DNA of 64,000 nucleotides, taken from the NCBI RefSeq assembly GCF_024584705.1, contig NZ_CP097384.1:4650001-4714000 (forward strand), in the 5' to 3' direction. Both the position numbers and the translations under genes were made by a program. Below the pieces are notes generated by a model. The model did no database searches and had not been told where the DNA came from. It saw only the letters and a list, made by a program, of their open reading frames with translations. Positions 37,637-46,910 of the stretch are shown one piece after another (the first letter of the stretch is position 1; every line of letters begins with the position of its first letter). The stretch comes from Blastopirellula sp. J2-11 (GTDB taxonomy: Bacteria > Planctomycetota > Planctomycetia > Pirellulales > Pirellulaceae).

Positions 37637-39457
37637 ATGAGCGATCTCACGACAAATCAGCTAGAAAACGACGATTCAACCGCAGAGCGCCGAGCAAAGA
37701 ACGCTTCGCCACGCATTTGGCCGCTGATCGCGATCGCCGTTTGCCAGTTGGCGATCTTGACGATTCCCGGTCGAATCGCCCCCAGCACGATGTTCCATTT
37801 TATGTCAATGATGTGGGGAGCATTGGCCTGTATGGCCCTCACGGCGGTGTGGTTAATCGCATTTTCTCGCATCCAGCTCCGCGAACGGCTGGTCTCGATC
37901 GGGCTAGTCGTCGCTCTGGCCCTGTGTGCGATTCTCTTTTCCGATCGAACGATGAACGCGATGGTCCTGGGGATCGTGCTGGCGCCGTGGGCAATCGTCG
38001 CTTGCGGGCTGGTCGCACTCCTTTCGCTTCCGTTTGGCTGGCACGTACAACGCTTCGCTTTGGCGTCAGTCCTCATCATCACGACCGGTTTGACCCTCTG
38101 CTTGAAACTCGACGGCGTTCGCGGCACGATCACCGCTGATTTTTCGCCTCGTTGGAATCCGACCAATGAAGAAGAGTTACTGGCCGAACTCAAAAACTCA
38201 CCAACTCCGCACGTCGCTCCCGATACCGCGGCGCTCGCCGCGCTGACATCCACTTGGCCCGGCTTTCGCGGTCCGCAGCGTGACGGCGTCTTGCGTGGCG
38301 CTACGTTCGCTACCGATTGGGACCAACATCCGCCGCAGGAACTCTGGCGGCGGAAAATCGGTCCCGGCTGGTCCTCTTTCACCGCGATCGGCGCGCAGAT
38401 CGTTACCCAGGAACAACGGGGCGACGAGGAATTGGTGACCTGCTACGACACGTCATCGGGTCAGCCGATCTGGCAATACGCGATCGAAACGCGATTTGAA
38501 GAACCGCTGGCCGGTCCTGGTCCGCGTGCGACGCCCACCTTCCATGCCGGCAAGCTTTACGCGTTGGGAGGATCCGGATTCGTTTCGTGTATCGATGCGG
38601 CCACCGGCGCCGAGATTTGGCGGCGGGACCTGACCAAGGATGTCGACGCCAAAACTCCGGAATGGGGGTTTTCCAGCTCCCCCTTGATCGCCGGCCAAGC
38701 GGCGATCGTGTTCGCAGGCGATCAACAGTACGAGGGCCAGCCCGGCGAAGCAGGCAAAGCGGTCGTCGCCTACGACCTGGAGACCGGCGAAATCCAATGG
38801 ACCGGAGGTCGTGGCAAGCATAGCTACAGTTCGCCGCATCTGGCCAACCTGGCAGGCTTCGAACAGATTGTCATGATGACCGATTGGGGCGTCCAAGGAC
38901 TTGCTTTTGATGACGGTGAAGTGCTCTGGGAAAATGAGTGGGACATCCAGCCGGGCAATCGCGTCGTGCAACCGCAGATCGTCGCCGATTCGGTCTATGT
39001 CGGCACGGGACTAGGGATGGGAACCAGGAGACTGGATATCGGTCACGACGCCGAGAGTTGGTCGGCGACCGAAGAATGGACATCGCGCAATTTGAAACCC
39101 TACTTCAACGACTTCGTCCAGTTCGACGGACATTTTTACGGATTCGACGATCGCATCTTTACCTGCATCGAAGCGGCGAGCGGCGATCGCATCTGGAAAG
39201 GAGGCCGCTATGGTCATGGACAGACGCTGTTGGTCGAAGAGGCCGGCGTGCTGGTCATCGTGAGTGAAAATGGTGAGTTGGCGCTCGTAAAAGCGACGCC
39301 TGAGGAGCACGAAGAAATCGCGAAGTTCCGCGTATTCGACGGCAAGACTTGGAACCACCCAGTCATCGCCGACGGTAAGCTGTTTGTGCGCAACGGCGAA
39401 GAAATGGTCTGCTTCCAACTGCGCGATTGGCAAGAAACAAAAACGGCCGACGAATAG
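37637..39457 (+). CDS. Membrane-anchored PQQ-like beta-propeller protein
   Basis: A 606-residue protein. AGGAG at 37625-37629 supports ATG 37637. After a polar N-terminus there are about four transmembrane helices (~28-46, 52-74, 83-100, 108-158 region), then a large extracytoplasmic PQQ-like propeller (~195-600). Blade motifs include PGFRGPQRDGV at the start, CIDAATGAEIWRR, AYDLETGEIQW and CIEAASGDRIW. Typical planctomycete proteins of this type have no proven quinone or enzyme activity; they may bind partners or act in electron flow. A strong terminator overlaps the stop. The MarR gene diverges from it. Confidence 0.9.
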   Translation: MSDLTTNQLENDDSTAERRAKNASPRIWPLIAIAVCQLAILTIPGRIAPSTMFHFMSMMWGALACMALTAVWLIAFSRIQLRERLVSIGLVVALALCAILFSDRTMNAMVLGIVLAPWAIVACGLVALLSLPFGWHVQRFALASVLIITTGLTLCLKLDGVRGTITADFSPRWNPTNEEELLAELKNSPTPHVAPDTAALAALTSTWPGFRGPQRDGVLRGATFATDWDQHPPQELWRRKIGPGWSSFTAIGAQIVTQEQRGDEELVTCYDTSSGQPIWQYAIETRFEEPLAGPGPRATPTFHAGKLYALGGSGFVSCIDAATGAEIWRRDLTKDVDAKTPEWGFSSSPLIAGQAAIVFAGDQQYEGQPGEAGKAVVAYDLETGEIQWTGGRGKHSYSSPHLANLAGFEQIVMMTDWGVQGLAFDDGEVLWENEWDIQPGNRVVQPQIVADSVYVGTGLGMGTRRLDIGHDAESWSATEEWTSRNLKPYFNDFVQFDGHFYGFDDRIFTCIEAASGDRIWKGGRYGHGQTLLVEEAGVLVIVSENGELALVKATPEEHEEIAKFRVFDGKTWNHPVIADGKLFVRNGEEMVCFQLRDWQETKTADE

Positions 39458-39473
39458 TCGTCGGCCGTTTTTT
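39442..39473. terminator. Bidirectional rho-independent terminator overlapping a stop codon
   Basis: A 12-bp perfect stem (39442-39453 with 39458-39469) has a four-base loop ATAG made by the TAG stop of the propeller gene, so coding and terminator overlap. A runs before it and T runs after it serve the convergent genes on either side. Confidence 0.93.
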
Positions 39474-39489
39474 GCGTTGTTCTGAAACG

Positions 39490-39885
39490 TTACTTTTTCG
39501 CGGATAAGTCAATCTCGACAAAATCTTGATCGACGGCGACTTCCATCGTACGCCGATATTCACGCGGTCGCTTGACGCGACGCGGAGCACGCGTGGACTG
39601 GCCATCGCCAGCCAACGAGTCTCCTCCAGAAATCGAGACGAGATGTTCACCGGGAAGTACGCCTTCACGTCCGTCGATGTAATGCAGCGTGAATTTCCCC
39701 TCCGCGTCGGTGATCCCCCACGATGCGGCGCCGTCTTGCTGCGGCGAAAAGGTGACGTTCATGCCGGCGATGGGAGTTCCGTCGTCGGTAATCAATCCCT
39801 GCAATGGAGCCAATGCTGGCCCCTTTGCGCCGCAACCCACCAAAGCGACGAGCGATAAAACGAGCAATAAGCTTCGCATTTTCAT
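39490..39885 (-). CDS. Small lipoprotein partner of the second DUF1559 protein
   Basis: A 131-residue protein with a signal peptide ending in a lipobox (VALVGC, Cys at about 18). GGGAG precedes ATG 39885. The mature part is a short transthyretin-like/carboxypeptidase-regulatory domain (LQGLITDDGTPIAGMNVTF, SWGITDAEGKFTL, GVLPGEHLVSISGG), then a basic RVKRPREYRR segment and a final strand. Its shape matches the lipoprotein at 18291, and it also follows a DUF1559 gene (25 bp upstream). It is presumably translated from the same mRNA and acts at the membrane with that pseudopilin. Confidence 0.87.
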   Translation of the reverse strand: MKMRSLLLVLSLVALVGCGAKGPALAPLQGLITDDGTPIAGMNVTFSPQQDGAASWGITDAEGKFTLHYIDGREGVLPGEHLVSISGGDSLAGDGQSTRAPRRVKRPREYRRTMEVAVDQDFVEIDLSAKK

Positions 39886-39910
39886 CAGTTGCTCCCTTGT
39901 GGCTGGGGTG

Positions 39911-40912
39911 TTATTCGTTGCTGATCACGGAGCCGTCCGCGCGATCAAACAAGGACATCAGCGTTTGCAAACCGGTCGTTTCCGCATAAAACGCAACCGA
40001 ACCGTCGGCCCGCGCCATTTGGGCGCCGCCTGGATGCTGCGAACGAAAAATCGTATGGCGGTAGTAGGGCTGATTATGTCCGATTCCGGTTCCATTCCAA
40101 TTGATGCCGTGACGGACGGTCGCGACGTTCAACCACCATTCATCCCAGCCGCCTACGCCGCATGACCAGGCGCCGCCATCCCAACTGCCGCCGCGCCAGT
40201 CGCAGTTTCCTGCTGCGCAATTGGGACCATTGTAAAAGCTCGACTGCTCCCCAATCGTGATCGTGTTGCTGGTCCCATCGACCACGTCGCGAAATCCAAT
40301 CGCGCGCGAGTTTTTCTCATCGATCGAAACGAGCGTCCCGTTCCAAGTCACATAGCCATAAATTCCCCATTCGCCCGGCTTGGCGTCTTCGTTCACGTTC
40401 GCGCCGCTGAAATAACTGCCGGCGCTGCCCACATAGTCGGCAATTTGATATTCGATTTCGGCGGGAGCACCCAACGCTTGCGTCCCCGACGAAGTGGCCC
40501 GCTTGCGGGTTTTCAGCATCGTGCTGGAAGGACAATTCAAAGCAGAAACGCGCAGCGCGTTGGTAACTTGCCAATTACGGTTGGGGCCAATCTGGTCGGA
40601 CCAATCGGTGTCGATAAACGTCATTTGATCATAGGCGGCGTTTTGCTCCATTTGCGGCAACAAGCGAGTCAGCCACGAAGCGCCTCCTTTGCGATCCGCA
40701 GATGGCATGAGAACGGCCGGCGGAAAAACTTGATGCACGTCGTGGTAGTTGTGGATCGCCAACGACAATTGCTTCAAATTGTTCGAGCAGGTCATCCGTC
40801 GCGCCGCCTCGCGGGCTTGCTGTACGGCCGGCAACAGCAAGGCGATTAACACGCCGATGATGGCGATCACCACCAACAGCTCAACCAGGGTAAATCCAGA
40901 TTTCTTGGGCAT
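39911..40912 (-). CDS. DUF1559 pseudopilin-like protein (second copy)
   Basis: A 333-residue protein beginning MPKKSGFTLVELLVV, a nearly minimal prepilin leader with cleavage expected before Phe. The DUF1559 signature is intact (LLPAVQQAREAARRMTCSNN, LKQLSLAIHNYHD) and the C-terminus carries the MARADGSVAFY motif. Unlike the copy at 17182 it has no long N-terminal extension. It should be membrane-anchored with an extracytoplasmic domain. A lipoprotein gene follows 25 bp downstream. Planctomycete genomes carry dozens to hundreds of such genes, with unclear function. Confidence 0.95.
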   Translation of the reverse strand: MPKKSGFTLVELLVVIAIIGVLIALLLPAVQQAREAARRMTCSNNLKQLSLAIHNYHDVHQVFPPAVLMPSADRKGGASWLTRLLPQMEQNAAYDQMTFIDTDWSDQIGPNRNWQVTNALRVSALNCPSSTMLKTRKRATSSGTQALGAPAEIEYQIADYVGSAGSYFSGANVNEDAKPGEWGIYGYVTWNGTLVSIDEKNSRAIGFRDVVDGTSNTITIGEQSSFYNGPNCAAGNCDWRGGSWDGGAWSCGVGGWDEWWLNVATVRHGINWNGTGIGHNQPYYRHTIFRSQHPGGAQMARADGSVAFYAETTGLQTLMSLFDRADGSVISNE

Positions 40913-41173
40913 GTGAGCAATCCTCGCAATAGCGTTATAAGAAATACCAAGCGCAAGGTAGCGACAATTTTTACAAATTTCATGCCAGCTACGTCTTACT
41001 ACTGATTACTTCTGTGCGCAACCGAGAGAGAACGCTCATTTTACGGCGATTGGACCTGGATTTTCCTGCAGCCGAGAATTACTTTACCAATCAACGTCCG
41101 CCAGAGTGAGACGAGTAACGAAGTACGCGTCTGCTTTTCGAGCAGGGGCCTACGAATGGACGAAAAGCAATCG

Positions 41174-42631
41174 CTATACGCCTGTGGGAATCTGCGATTT
41201 TTTCAGGTCGCGCAGCTGCTTCGCTTCGTCCATTGCTTTGTAAACCGGATCGAGCGGATAGCAGCCAGAGACGATTCCGTTGCGCGGCGCCGTCGTACAG
41301 TCGCTGAACGTGCGACAAACTTTCTTCCGCTTCATCTCTCCCTCTTGCAACGTCGCCGCCGGAAGTTCGGGGAAAGAAAGAACCATCCGGCCAAGTCCGA
41401 CGCTGTCGATCCAACCTTCGCGCACGACCGCTTGGGCGACATGCGGCAGATAGTCTTGCAAATAGGTGAAACCGGTCGCGACCATCGTGACGTTGGGCGC
41501 CGCCGCTTTGCACTGGCGCGCGACCTCAATCATACGAGCCACGCCGATAAGCGGATCTTCGGGCGGTTGATAACCGTCGCTGGGCGGAAAGATCGCCGGC
41601 CGTTGAATATGGGGATTGTAGTAAGGACTGCCGCAAGTGATGTTGACGCCGATCACTCCGAGCTCGCCCAATTCGCGAATCAATTGAATCGGCTCTTTCA
41701 AATCGATCTCGAGCGGATTTTGGGGATTCGAACCGAAACCGCAGGGGTAAGGCAAACAGTCAGAGAAGTCCATCGGCTCGCCGACCGCATCGCCTTGCTG
41801 ATACGGTACAAAATCAAAGGCGCTCAAGCGAACGCCCACTTCCAGCCCCGGCAGTTCGCTTTTGATCCGTTGAATGATCGTCTTGATCAGACGCGACCGT
41901 CCGGCGAAGTCTCCGCCAAACTTTCCGGGTCGCAAGCGAGCGCCCAGAAACTCATGCAATAAATAGCCGTGACATGCTTTCACATCGACAAACTGATAGC
42001 CGACTTCTCGCGCCAAGCGCGCCGCGTTGACGTAGCTGTCGATCAAACCTTCCAACTCTTCGTCGCTCCAGACGACCGAATCGTCGCTTTCATCAATGTC
42101 AAACTTGGCGTCGAGCAGCGGATGATGATAGGCGATCCGCGGTCGCAATTGATGATCGGGCAGCGGTCGACAAAACCGGCCAGAGTGAGTCAACTGGAGA
42201 CCGATGATCAGGTCGTCGGCGGATCCAAAAGAAGTCTGATGGGCCGTAACCGCCGCTTCACGCAGTTGGGCGAGTCCGCCGATATTGCTGTCAATCGCCA
42301 TCGTCTGACGAGGATTCGCGCGACCATCCGGCTGAACCGCCGCCGCTTCACCACCCCAGATCATTTTGGCGCCAGAGAGTCCAAAGTTGCGCCAGCGACG
42401 GATCGTCAGTTCGGTCGGCGAGCCATCATGATTCGCGTCCCACCCTTCCATCGGATGAATCGTCCAGCGATTGCCGGCCGTCAGCGGTCCCCAGGCCAAC
42501 GTATCGGCCAAAGGAGACCCAGCCGCGGCGGTTTGAATCTCGTCATCGCAGGGCAATGTGATTCCCAAAGCGTGCAGGCGTTGGCGAAACTGCTCGACCG
42601 TTTTCAGCTGGGCGATCTTTTCGTATTTCAC
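41174..42631 (-). CDS. Old Yellow Enzyme-like NADH:flavin oxidoreductase
   Basis: A 485-residue flavoprotein if started at GTG 42631, which has a GAGAAA sequence upstream and lies just past the helicase stop; the open frame continues back into the helicase gene, but that part has no family similarity. The TIM-barrel core shows the FMN/substrate motifs LQLTHSGRF and DVKACHGYLLHEFLGA, GVRLSAFDF and GVIGVNITCGSPY. Members use NAD(P)H and FMN to reduce activated double bonds. A C-terminal cluster of Cys (CRTFSDC and SGCYPLD) is reminiscent of the iron-sulfur site of dienoyl-CoA-reductase relatives, but the spacing is unusual. Confidence 0.87.
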   Translation of the reverse strand: MKYEKIAQLKTVEQFRQRLHALGITLPCDDEIQTAAAGSPLADTLAWGPLTAGNRWTIHPMEGWDANHDGSPTELTIRRWRNFGLSGAKMIWGGEAAAVQPDGRANPRQTMAIDSNIGGLAQLREAAVTAHQTSFGSADDLIIGLQLTHSGRFCRPLPDHQLRPRIAYHHPLLDAKFDIDESDDSVVWSDEELEGLIDSYVNAARLAREVGYQFVDVKACHGYLLHEFLGARLRPGKFGGDFAGRSRLIKTIIQRIKSELPGLEVGVRLSAFDFVPYQQGDAVGEPMDFSDCLPYPCGFGSNPQNPLEIDLKEPIQLIRELGELGVIGVNITCGSPYYNPHIQRPAIFPPSDGYQPPEDPLIGVARMIEVARQCKAAAPNVTMVATGFTYLQDYLPHVAQAVVREGWIDSVGLGRMVLSFPELPAATLQEGEMKRKKVCRTFSDCTTAPRNGIVSGCYPLDPVYKAMDEAKQLRDLKKSQIPTGV

Positions 42632-42659
42632 TGGTTTCTCTGCGGACTTCGCGATGCGA

Positions 42660-44939
42660 CTACGGTCGGCTGGAATTGGCGGGACGAAGCGGACTATACG
42701 CGAGACGGAACTTTTTTTCGCCAGCGCCGCTGGCGAAGCGAACCGTCGCCGTTCGTTTGGCGCCTTCACCGCTGAGCGCGATGATCTTGCCAAGTCCATA
42801 CTCGTCGTGGGTGACGACCATCCCCTGTACGAAGGAGTTCGGTTCGACGCGCGGCTGCGCGTCTCCTTCCCGCTCGCCCAACAGATCGGCGGCCGTTCGT
42901 ATATTTGTAACCGCCGACGGCAGCGCCGGTCTTGGCAGATCGAGTGACCTTTGGCCCGATATGGGAAATTCGGGAAAAAAGCTCTCCTCCAGGGGAAAAT
43001 CAGGGGCGAAGGCGGTTTGTTCTTCCGTTACCTCCATCTCGTCTCGCGGCAATTCCATCAAAAACGGGCTCGGAATCGTCATATTGCGTTTCCCGCGGAA
43101 GTCACGATAGCGGGCCATACTGAGGTCGAGCTCTTCTTCGGCCCGCGTGATGCCGACAAACAGCAAACGCCGCTCTTCTTCCAATTGCTCTGGGTTCTCG
43201 CGCGAACGCTCGTGCGGCAGCAAGCCTTGCTCAAGGGCGACGATATGCACGACCGGAAACTCCAGCCCTTTCGCGGCATGCAACGTCATCAGCGTCACGC
43301 GATCCATTTCGGCGTCAAAATCGTCGGTCTCGTTGACCAACGTTTTCTCTTCCAGGTAATGCTCCAACGTTCCATCGTGCGGATGTTCGATATCGTACTC
43401 GCGCGCCGAAGAGAGAAGTTCTTCGATGTTTTCCAAGCGAGTTTGATCTTCGACGTCGTCCGTCGCTTCGTATTGCCGTTTGAACTCCGACTCGGAAAGG
43501 ACAAACCCCAGAATCTCTTCGACAGGATCGTTGATTTTGGTCGACAATCGATCGAAGAGTGCGACAAATTTAGCGAGCGCCACAGCCGCGCGGTTTCCGA
43601 GCCCGTCGATCATCCCGGCTTCGCGAGCCGCTTCGAGCATGGAAAGTCCTTCAGCCGCCGCGTGGATGCGAAGCTTGAGCAAGGTCGCTTTGCCGATAGC
43701 CCGCTTCGGCACGTTGACGATCCGTTCAAACGCGACGTCGTCGCGCGGATTGTTCATCAGCAATGCGTAGGCGAGCAGATCCTTGATCTCTTTGCGATGA
43801 TAAAACTCGACCCCGCTGACGATCATGTACGGCACTCCCTGCTGCCGCATCGCATCTTCAAAGGTGCGCGACAGCGCATTGATGCGATAGAAGATCGCGT
43901 AGTCACGCGGGCGACGCTTCCCTTGAGCGACTTGGGCCGAAATCCGCGCGGCGATCGCCTGGGCTTCTTCTTTATGAGTCGAGTACTGAATCATCCGGAC
44001 CGCTTTGCCGGCGGGATTATCGGTAAACAGCGACTTCTTTTTCCGCTGCTTGTTGTTGGCGATCAACGCATCGGCGACCGACAAGATGTTGGGAGTGCTG
44101 CGATAGTTCTGTTCGAGCCGGACCACTTTCACGGTCGGAAAGTCGCTTTCAAACTCCAAGATGTTCTTCAGGTTCGCGCCGCGCCAGCCATAGATGGATT
44201 GGTCGGGATCGCCGGTCACGCCGAGATTCGGATATTGAATCGACATGGCCCGCACGATCGCGTATTGCGGCAAGTTGGTGTCTTGGTACTCGTCGACCAG
44301 GATGTAGCGAAAGCGCTCGTCCAAAGAAGCGCGCAGTTCTTCGTTCTCTTTCAGCAGCAGCGTGACATGCATCAGCAAGTCGTCAAAGTCGACGGCGTTC
44401 GCCTGTTGCAGCGCGGCCTGATACTTGGGATAGACTCGTTCGACAATCGATCCGGTCGCGTTGACTCCGCCCACATATCGACTCGCTTCGATAAGATGGT
44501 TCTTGGCCCAACTGATCGCCGCAGCCACTTGCTCTGGAGTTGCGTGCGTCAGTTGCACATCGGTCTCGCGAATGGTTCGCTTTAAGAGGGAGAGCGAGTC
44601 GCTCGTGTCGTAGATCGTGTAGTTCGGCTGCAGCCCCCGGTATTCTGCGTATTGCCGCAGCAGGCGCGCGCAGAAGCGATGAAAGGTTCCGATCCAAACG
44701 TTTTCACCCGGCGCCAAGCGATTCAAACGCAAGCGCATTTCGTCGGCCGCTTTGTTGGTGAACGTGAGTGCGGCGATCTGCGAAGGTCGCACGCCTTGCG
44801 ATAACAAATGGGCGATTCGATGCGTAATTACCCGCGTCTTTCCGCTGCCGGGCCCCGCCAACACCAGCAGCGGTCCATCGACATGCAGCACCGCTTCGCG
44901 CTGCGGTTCGGTCAAAGATTGGTGGGGGTCTGCGGTCAT
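42660..44939 (-). CDS. pcrA: UvrD/PcrA-type ATP-dependent DNA helicase
   Basis: A 759-residue superfamily 1A helicase. Motifs: Q motif LTEPQREAVLH, Walker A AGPGSGKT (28-35), motif Ia LTFTNKAADEMRLR, Walker B DEYQD (216-220), motif III GDPDQSIYGWRGA (243-255), motif IV QNYRS (277-281), and motifs V/VI with MTLHAAKGLEFPVV and ITRAEEELDLS. The C-terminal Tudor-like segment GMVVTHDEYGLGKIIAL (~700-755) is the PcrA/UvrD feature that contacts RNA polymerase. It unwinds DNA 3' to 5' in repair and replication-transcription conflict resolution. The flavoprotein gene follows with 28 bp between. A long plus-strand antisense frame is a shadow. Confidence 0.95.
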   Translation of the reverse strand: MTADPHQSLTEPQREAVLHVDGPLLVLAGPGSGKTRVITHRIAHLLSQGVRPSQIAALTFTNKAADEMRLRLNRLAPGENVWIGTFHRFCARLLRQYAEYRGLQPNYTIYDTSDSLSLLKRTIRETDVQLTHATPEQVAAAISWAKNHLIEASRYVGGVNATGSIVERVYPKYQAALQQANAVDFDDLLMHVTLLLKENEELRASLDERFRYILVDEYQDTNLPQYAIVRAMSIQYPNLGVTGDPDQSIYGWRGANLKNILEFESDFPTVKVVRLEQNYRSTPNILSVADALIANNKQRKKKSLFTDNPAGKAVRMIQYSTHKEEAQAIAARISAQVAQGKRRPRDYAIFYRINALSRTFEDAMRQQGVPYMIVSGVEFYHRKEIKDLLAYALLMNNPRDDVAFERIVNVPKRAIGKATLLKLRIHAAAEGLSMLEAAREAGMIDGLGNRAAVALAKFVALFDRLSTKINDPVEEILGFVLSESEFKRQYEATDDVEDQTRLENIEELLSSAREYDIEHPHDGTLEHYLEEKTLVNETDDFDAEMDRVTLMTLHAAKGLEFPVVHIVALEQGLLPHERSRENPEQLEEERRLLFVGITRAEEELDLSMARYRDFRGKRNMTIPSPFLMELPRDEMEVTEEQTAFAPDFPLEESFFPEFPISGQRSLDLPRPALPSAVTNIRTAADLLGEREGDAQPRVEPNSFVQGMVVTHDEYGLGKIIALSGEGAKRTATVRFASGAGEKKFRLAYSPLRPANSSRP

Positions 44940-45162
44940 CCGTTACGTGCTGTCTTGGGGTGCGAGGAAAACGAGAAGTGCTAGCATAACGAGTGTTCTT
45001 CTCGTAAATATTTTGTAAAGTCCTGTCCAAAAGTGGCGCGACGAGTATATTAACTCAAGTTCGAAGAGCGAGTCGCCGCAGTCGCCGCTTTTCAAACGAC
45101 CCACTGGCGGTTCCAGGGAAGAACCGCAACCATTCTCCACTCTATTGCCTGGGAGGGAACCC

Positions 45163-45444
45163 ATGACGCGAATTCCTCTGAATGCTGCTGCTCAAGAATC
45201 GGAAAGCTTGATGTCCAAGCTCGAAATGAGCACCGCGGAAATCGGCCTCACGGTTCGCACAACCAATTGTCTCGAAGAACGTGGAATTTTCACGGTTCGA
45301 GACCTCCTCAACTGCACGCGTGCAGACCTCCTCAGCATTTCAAACTTCGGTGAGAAAACGCTGGATGAAGTCTACTCGTCGCTGGAAAGCATTGGCTTTT
45401 TCCGGAAGGCCCGTCAAGCGGTCGCACAGCCGCTGGCTGTGTAG
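45163..45444 (+). CDS. Free-standing RNA polymerase alpha C-terminal domain protein
   Basis: A 93-residue protein from ATG 45163, with GGAGGG six bases upstream. Residues ~28-85 match the alpha-CTD nearly end to end: LTVRTTNCLEERGIFTVRDLL, RADLLSISNFGEKTLDEVYSSLESIGF. In RNA polymerase this double helix-hairpin-helix domain binds UP elements and activators. Here the N-terminal assembly domain is absent, so the protein cannot join RNA polymerase as alpha; it could compete for UP elements or activators, or bind DNA on its own. It is followed by a terminator at 45496, so it is a single-gene unit. Confidence 0.92.
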   Translation: MTRIPLNAAAQESESLMSKLEMSTAEIGLTVRTTNCLEERGIFTVRDLLNCTRADLLSISNFGEKTLDEVYSSLESIGFFRKARQAVAQPLAV

Positions 45445-45495
45445 TCGCCGAGCACGCGTGAGGAGCAAAACTTCCATTCAGGGAAGTCGTTCAAT

Positions 45496-45530
45496 GCCCG
45501 CGGTCGACCGTTCTCGACTGCGGGCTTTTT
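45496..45530 (+). terminator. Rho-independent terminator after the alpha-CTD gene
   Basis: A 12-bp stem with one G/T pair (45496-45507 with 45514-45525), six-base loop and five T. It also lies at the 3' end of the convergent propeller gene. Confidence 0.88.
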
Positions 45531-45542
45531 GCTGCTTGGTCC

Positions 45543-46802
45543 CTATTTCTGGGCGACTGGACCAACGCGAAAACATTTCAGCATCCCCCGCCCTGCGTCC
45601 GACGTATCCCGCGCGACCAGCAGACCTGCGGAGAGCGCCGGTATCGCACGCGGCACATCGGTGAAACCCGAAAAACTGCCGAGTTGCTCGTACCGCTTCA
45701 CATTCGGCTTGAGCAAATAAACGTTGCCGTCGTTGGCGACCGCGATCAACTTGCCATCGGCCGACAACAGATGCGCCGTGCCAAAGTTTTCCTGCAACCA
45801 ATGGACCTTGCCGGTCTGCGCGTCAATACATGTGAGCGACGCCGTGCCGACATCTTCGCGCCCGTTGATCCCATAAATCGCGCCATCGATCTCGATCGGC
45901 GTGTTGTACTGACTCGAAAGCGAACTGTCGTTGGCCCACACAATCGGAGCGTTGCGCTGTCCCAGTTTGGCCAGCTTGGCGCCGACGCCATAACTGGAGG
46001 TGACAAATAAGTCGTCGTCCCAGACGATCGGCGTCGCACCGTTGACGGTCGGACCACGCATACCAAAGGGAAACTGGAATCCGACGCGTCCTGTTTCTGG
46101 ATCAATCGAACAAACGTCCAACCGCGTCACGAAGATCGCCCACGTTTTGTCGCCGATCTTCGCCGAGGTCGGCGCGGCGTAACTAGCGCCAAAGTCGGTC
46201 GCTTTCCATTTTTCGCGGCCTGACTTCAAATCGAACGCAACAATCCCAGCGCCGTTGCGACCGCCAACATTAACCAAGACATTTCCGTCGATCACGATCG
46301 GCGTACTGCCGAAACCGAAATACCCCTCTTGCGCGCCGTAGGTAGAAGCCAGCTCGACATTCCAGCGGCGTTTGCCAGTCGCGAAGTCGACGCAGTACAA
46401 ATCGCCGGCAGCCCCCAGCAAAATGATCACGTCGTCCACAATCAGCGGCGTACAACGAGGCCCGCTGTCACGCACGATCGAGCCTTGGTAGGTCGCGTCA
46501 AAGCTGGTGCTCCACTTTTTCTCGCCGGTCTGCAGATCGAGCGCTTCGACCACTTCCAGCTTGGCGATCCGATGAAACAGAATGACCTGATCCCGTGCGA
46601 TTACGGGCCCAGCATACCCGGCGCCAACCGATTTCTTCCAAACCAGCGGCGGACCGGCGGTTGGCCATTTGTCGGCCAATTTTTCTCCGGTTGCGACGCC
46701 GTTGCGCGTCGGACCAAGAATTTGCGGCCATTCTCCAGCTTGGCTGGAAGCGGCGATTAGGGGGATCGTGACGAAAAATAAAGCGTTTCGTAGCAAGATC
46801 AT
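45543..46802 (-). CDS. Exported PQQ-like beta-propeller protein
   Basis: A 419-residue protein with a Sec signal peptide (LLRNALFFVTIPLIAASSQA). The body is a seven- or eight-bladed PQQ-like propeller: WPQILGPTRNGV opening, ALDLQTGEKKW, CVDFATGKRRW, AFDLKSGREKW, SIDPETGRV and CIDAQTGKVHW blade ends. It is free in the periplasm, unlike the membrane-anchored relative at 37637. Proteins like this may be structural binders or part of sugar/alcohol oxidation; the residues that bind PQQ in true dehydrogenases are not evident. It is a single gene, divergent from the three-gene operon at 46911. Confidence 0.9.
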   Translation of the reverse strand: MILLRNALFFVTIPLIAASSQAGEWPQILGPTRNGVATGEKLADKWPTAGPPLVWKKSVGAGYAGPVIARDQVILFHRIAKLEVVEALDLQTGEKKWSTSFDATYQGSIVRDSGPRCTPLIVDDVIILLGAAGDLYCVDFATGKRRWNVELASTYGAQEGYFGFGSTPIVIDGNVLVNVGGRNGAGIVAFDLKSGREKWKATDFGASYAAPTSAKIGDKTWAIFVTRLDVCSIDPETGRVGFQFPFGMRGPTVNGATPIVWDDDLFVTSSYGVGAKLAKLGQRNAPIVWANDSSLSSQYNTPIEIDGAIYGINGREDVGTASLTCIDAQTGKVHWLQENFGTAHLLSADGKLIAVANDGNVYLLKPNVKRYEQLGSFSGFTDVPRAIPALSAGLLVARDTSDAGRGMLKCFRVGPVAQK

Positions 46803-46910
46803 CGGCGCGGCGTCCTGTGGCGGAAGTGTCAGTCGGACTATATTTTAGCGTACCGGAACGACTCCACCCAGCATTCGCGTTGCTGCTAATCTTCGAGGAT
46901 CGACTCGCGC

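Noticed and set aside
41156-42775. Two 268-codon plus-strand open frames
   Set aside because: They are antisense to the flavoprotein gene, with no signal, motif or plausible start.
42951-44585. 544-codon plus-strand open frame
   Set aside because: It is antisense to the PcrA helicase, which has all family motifs.
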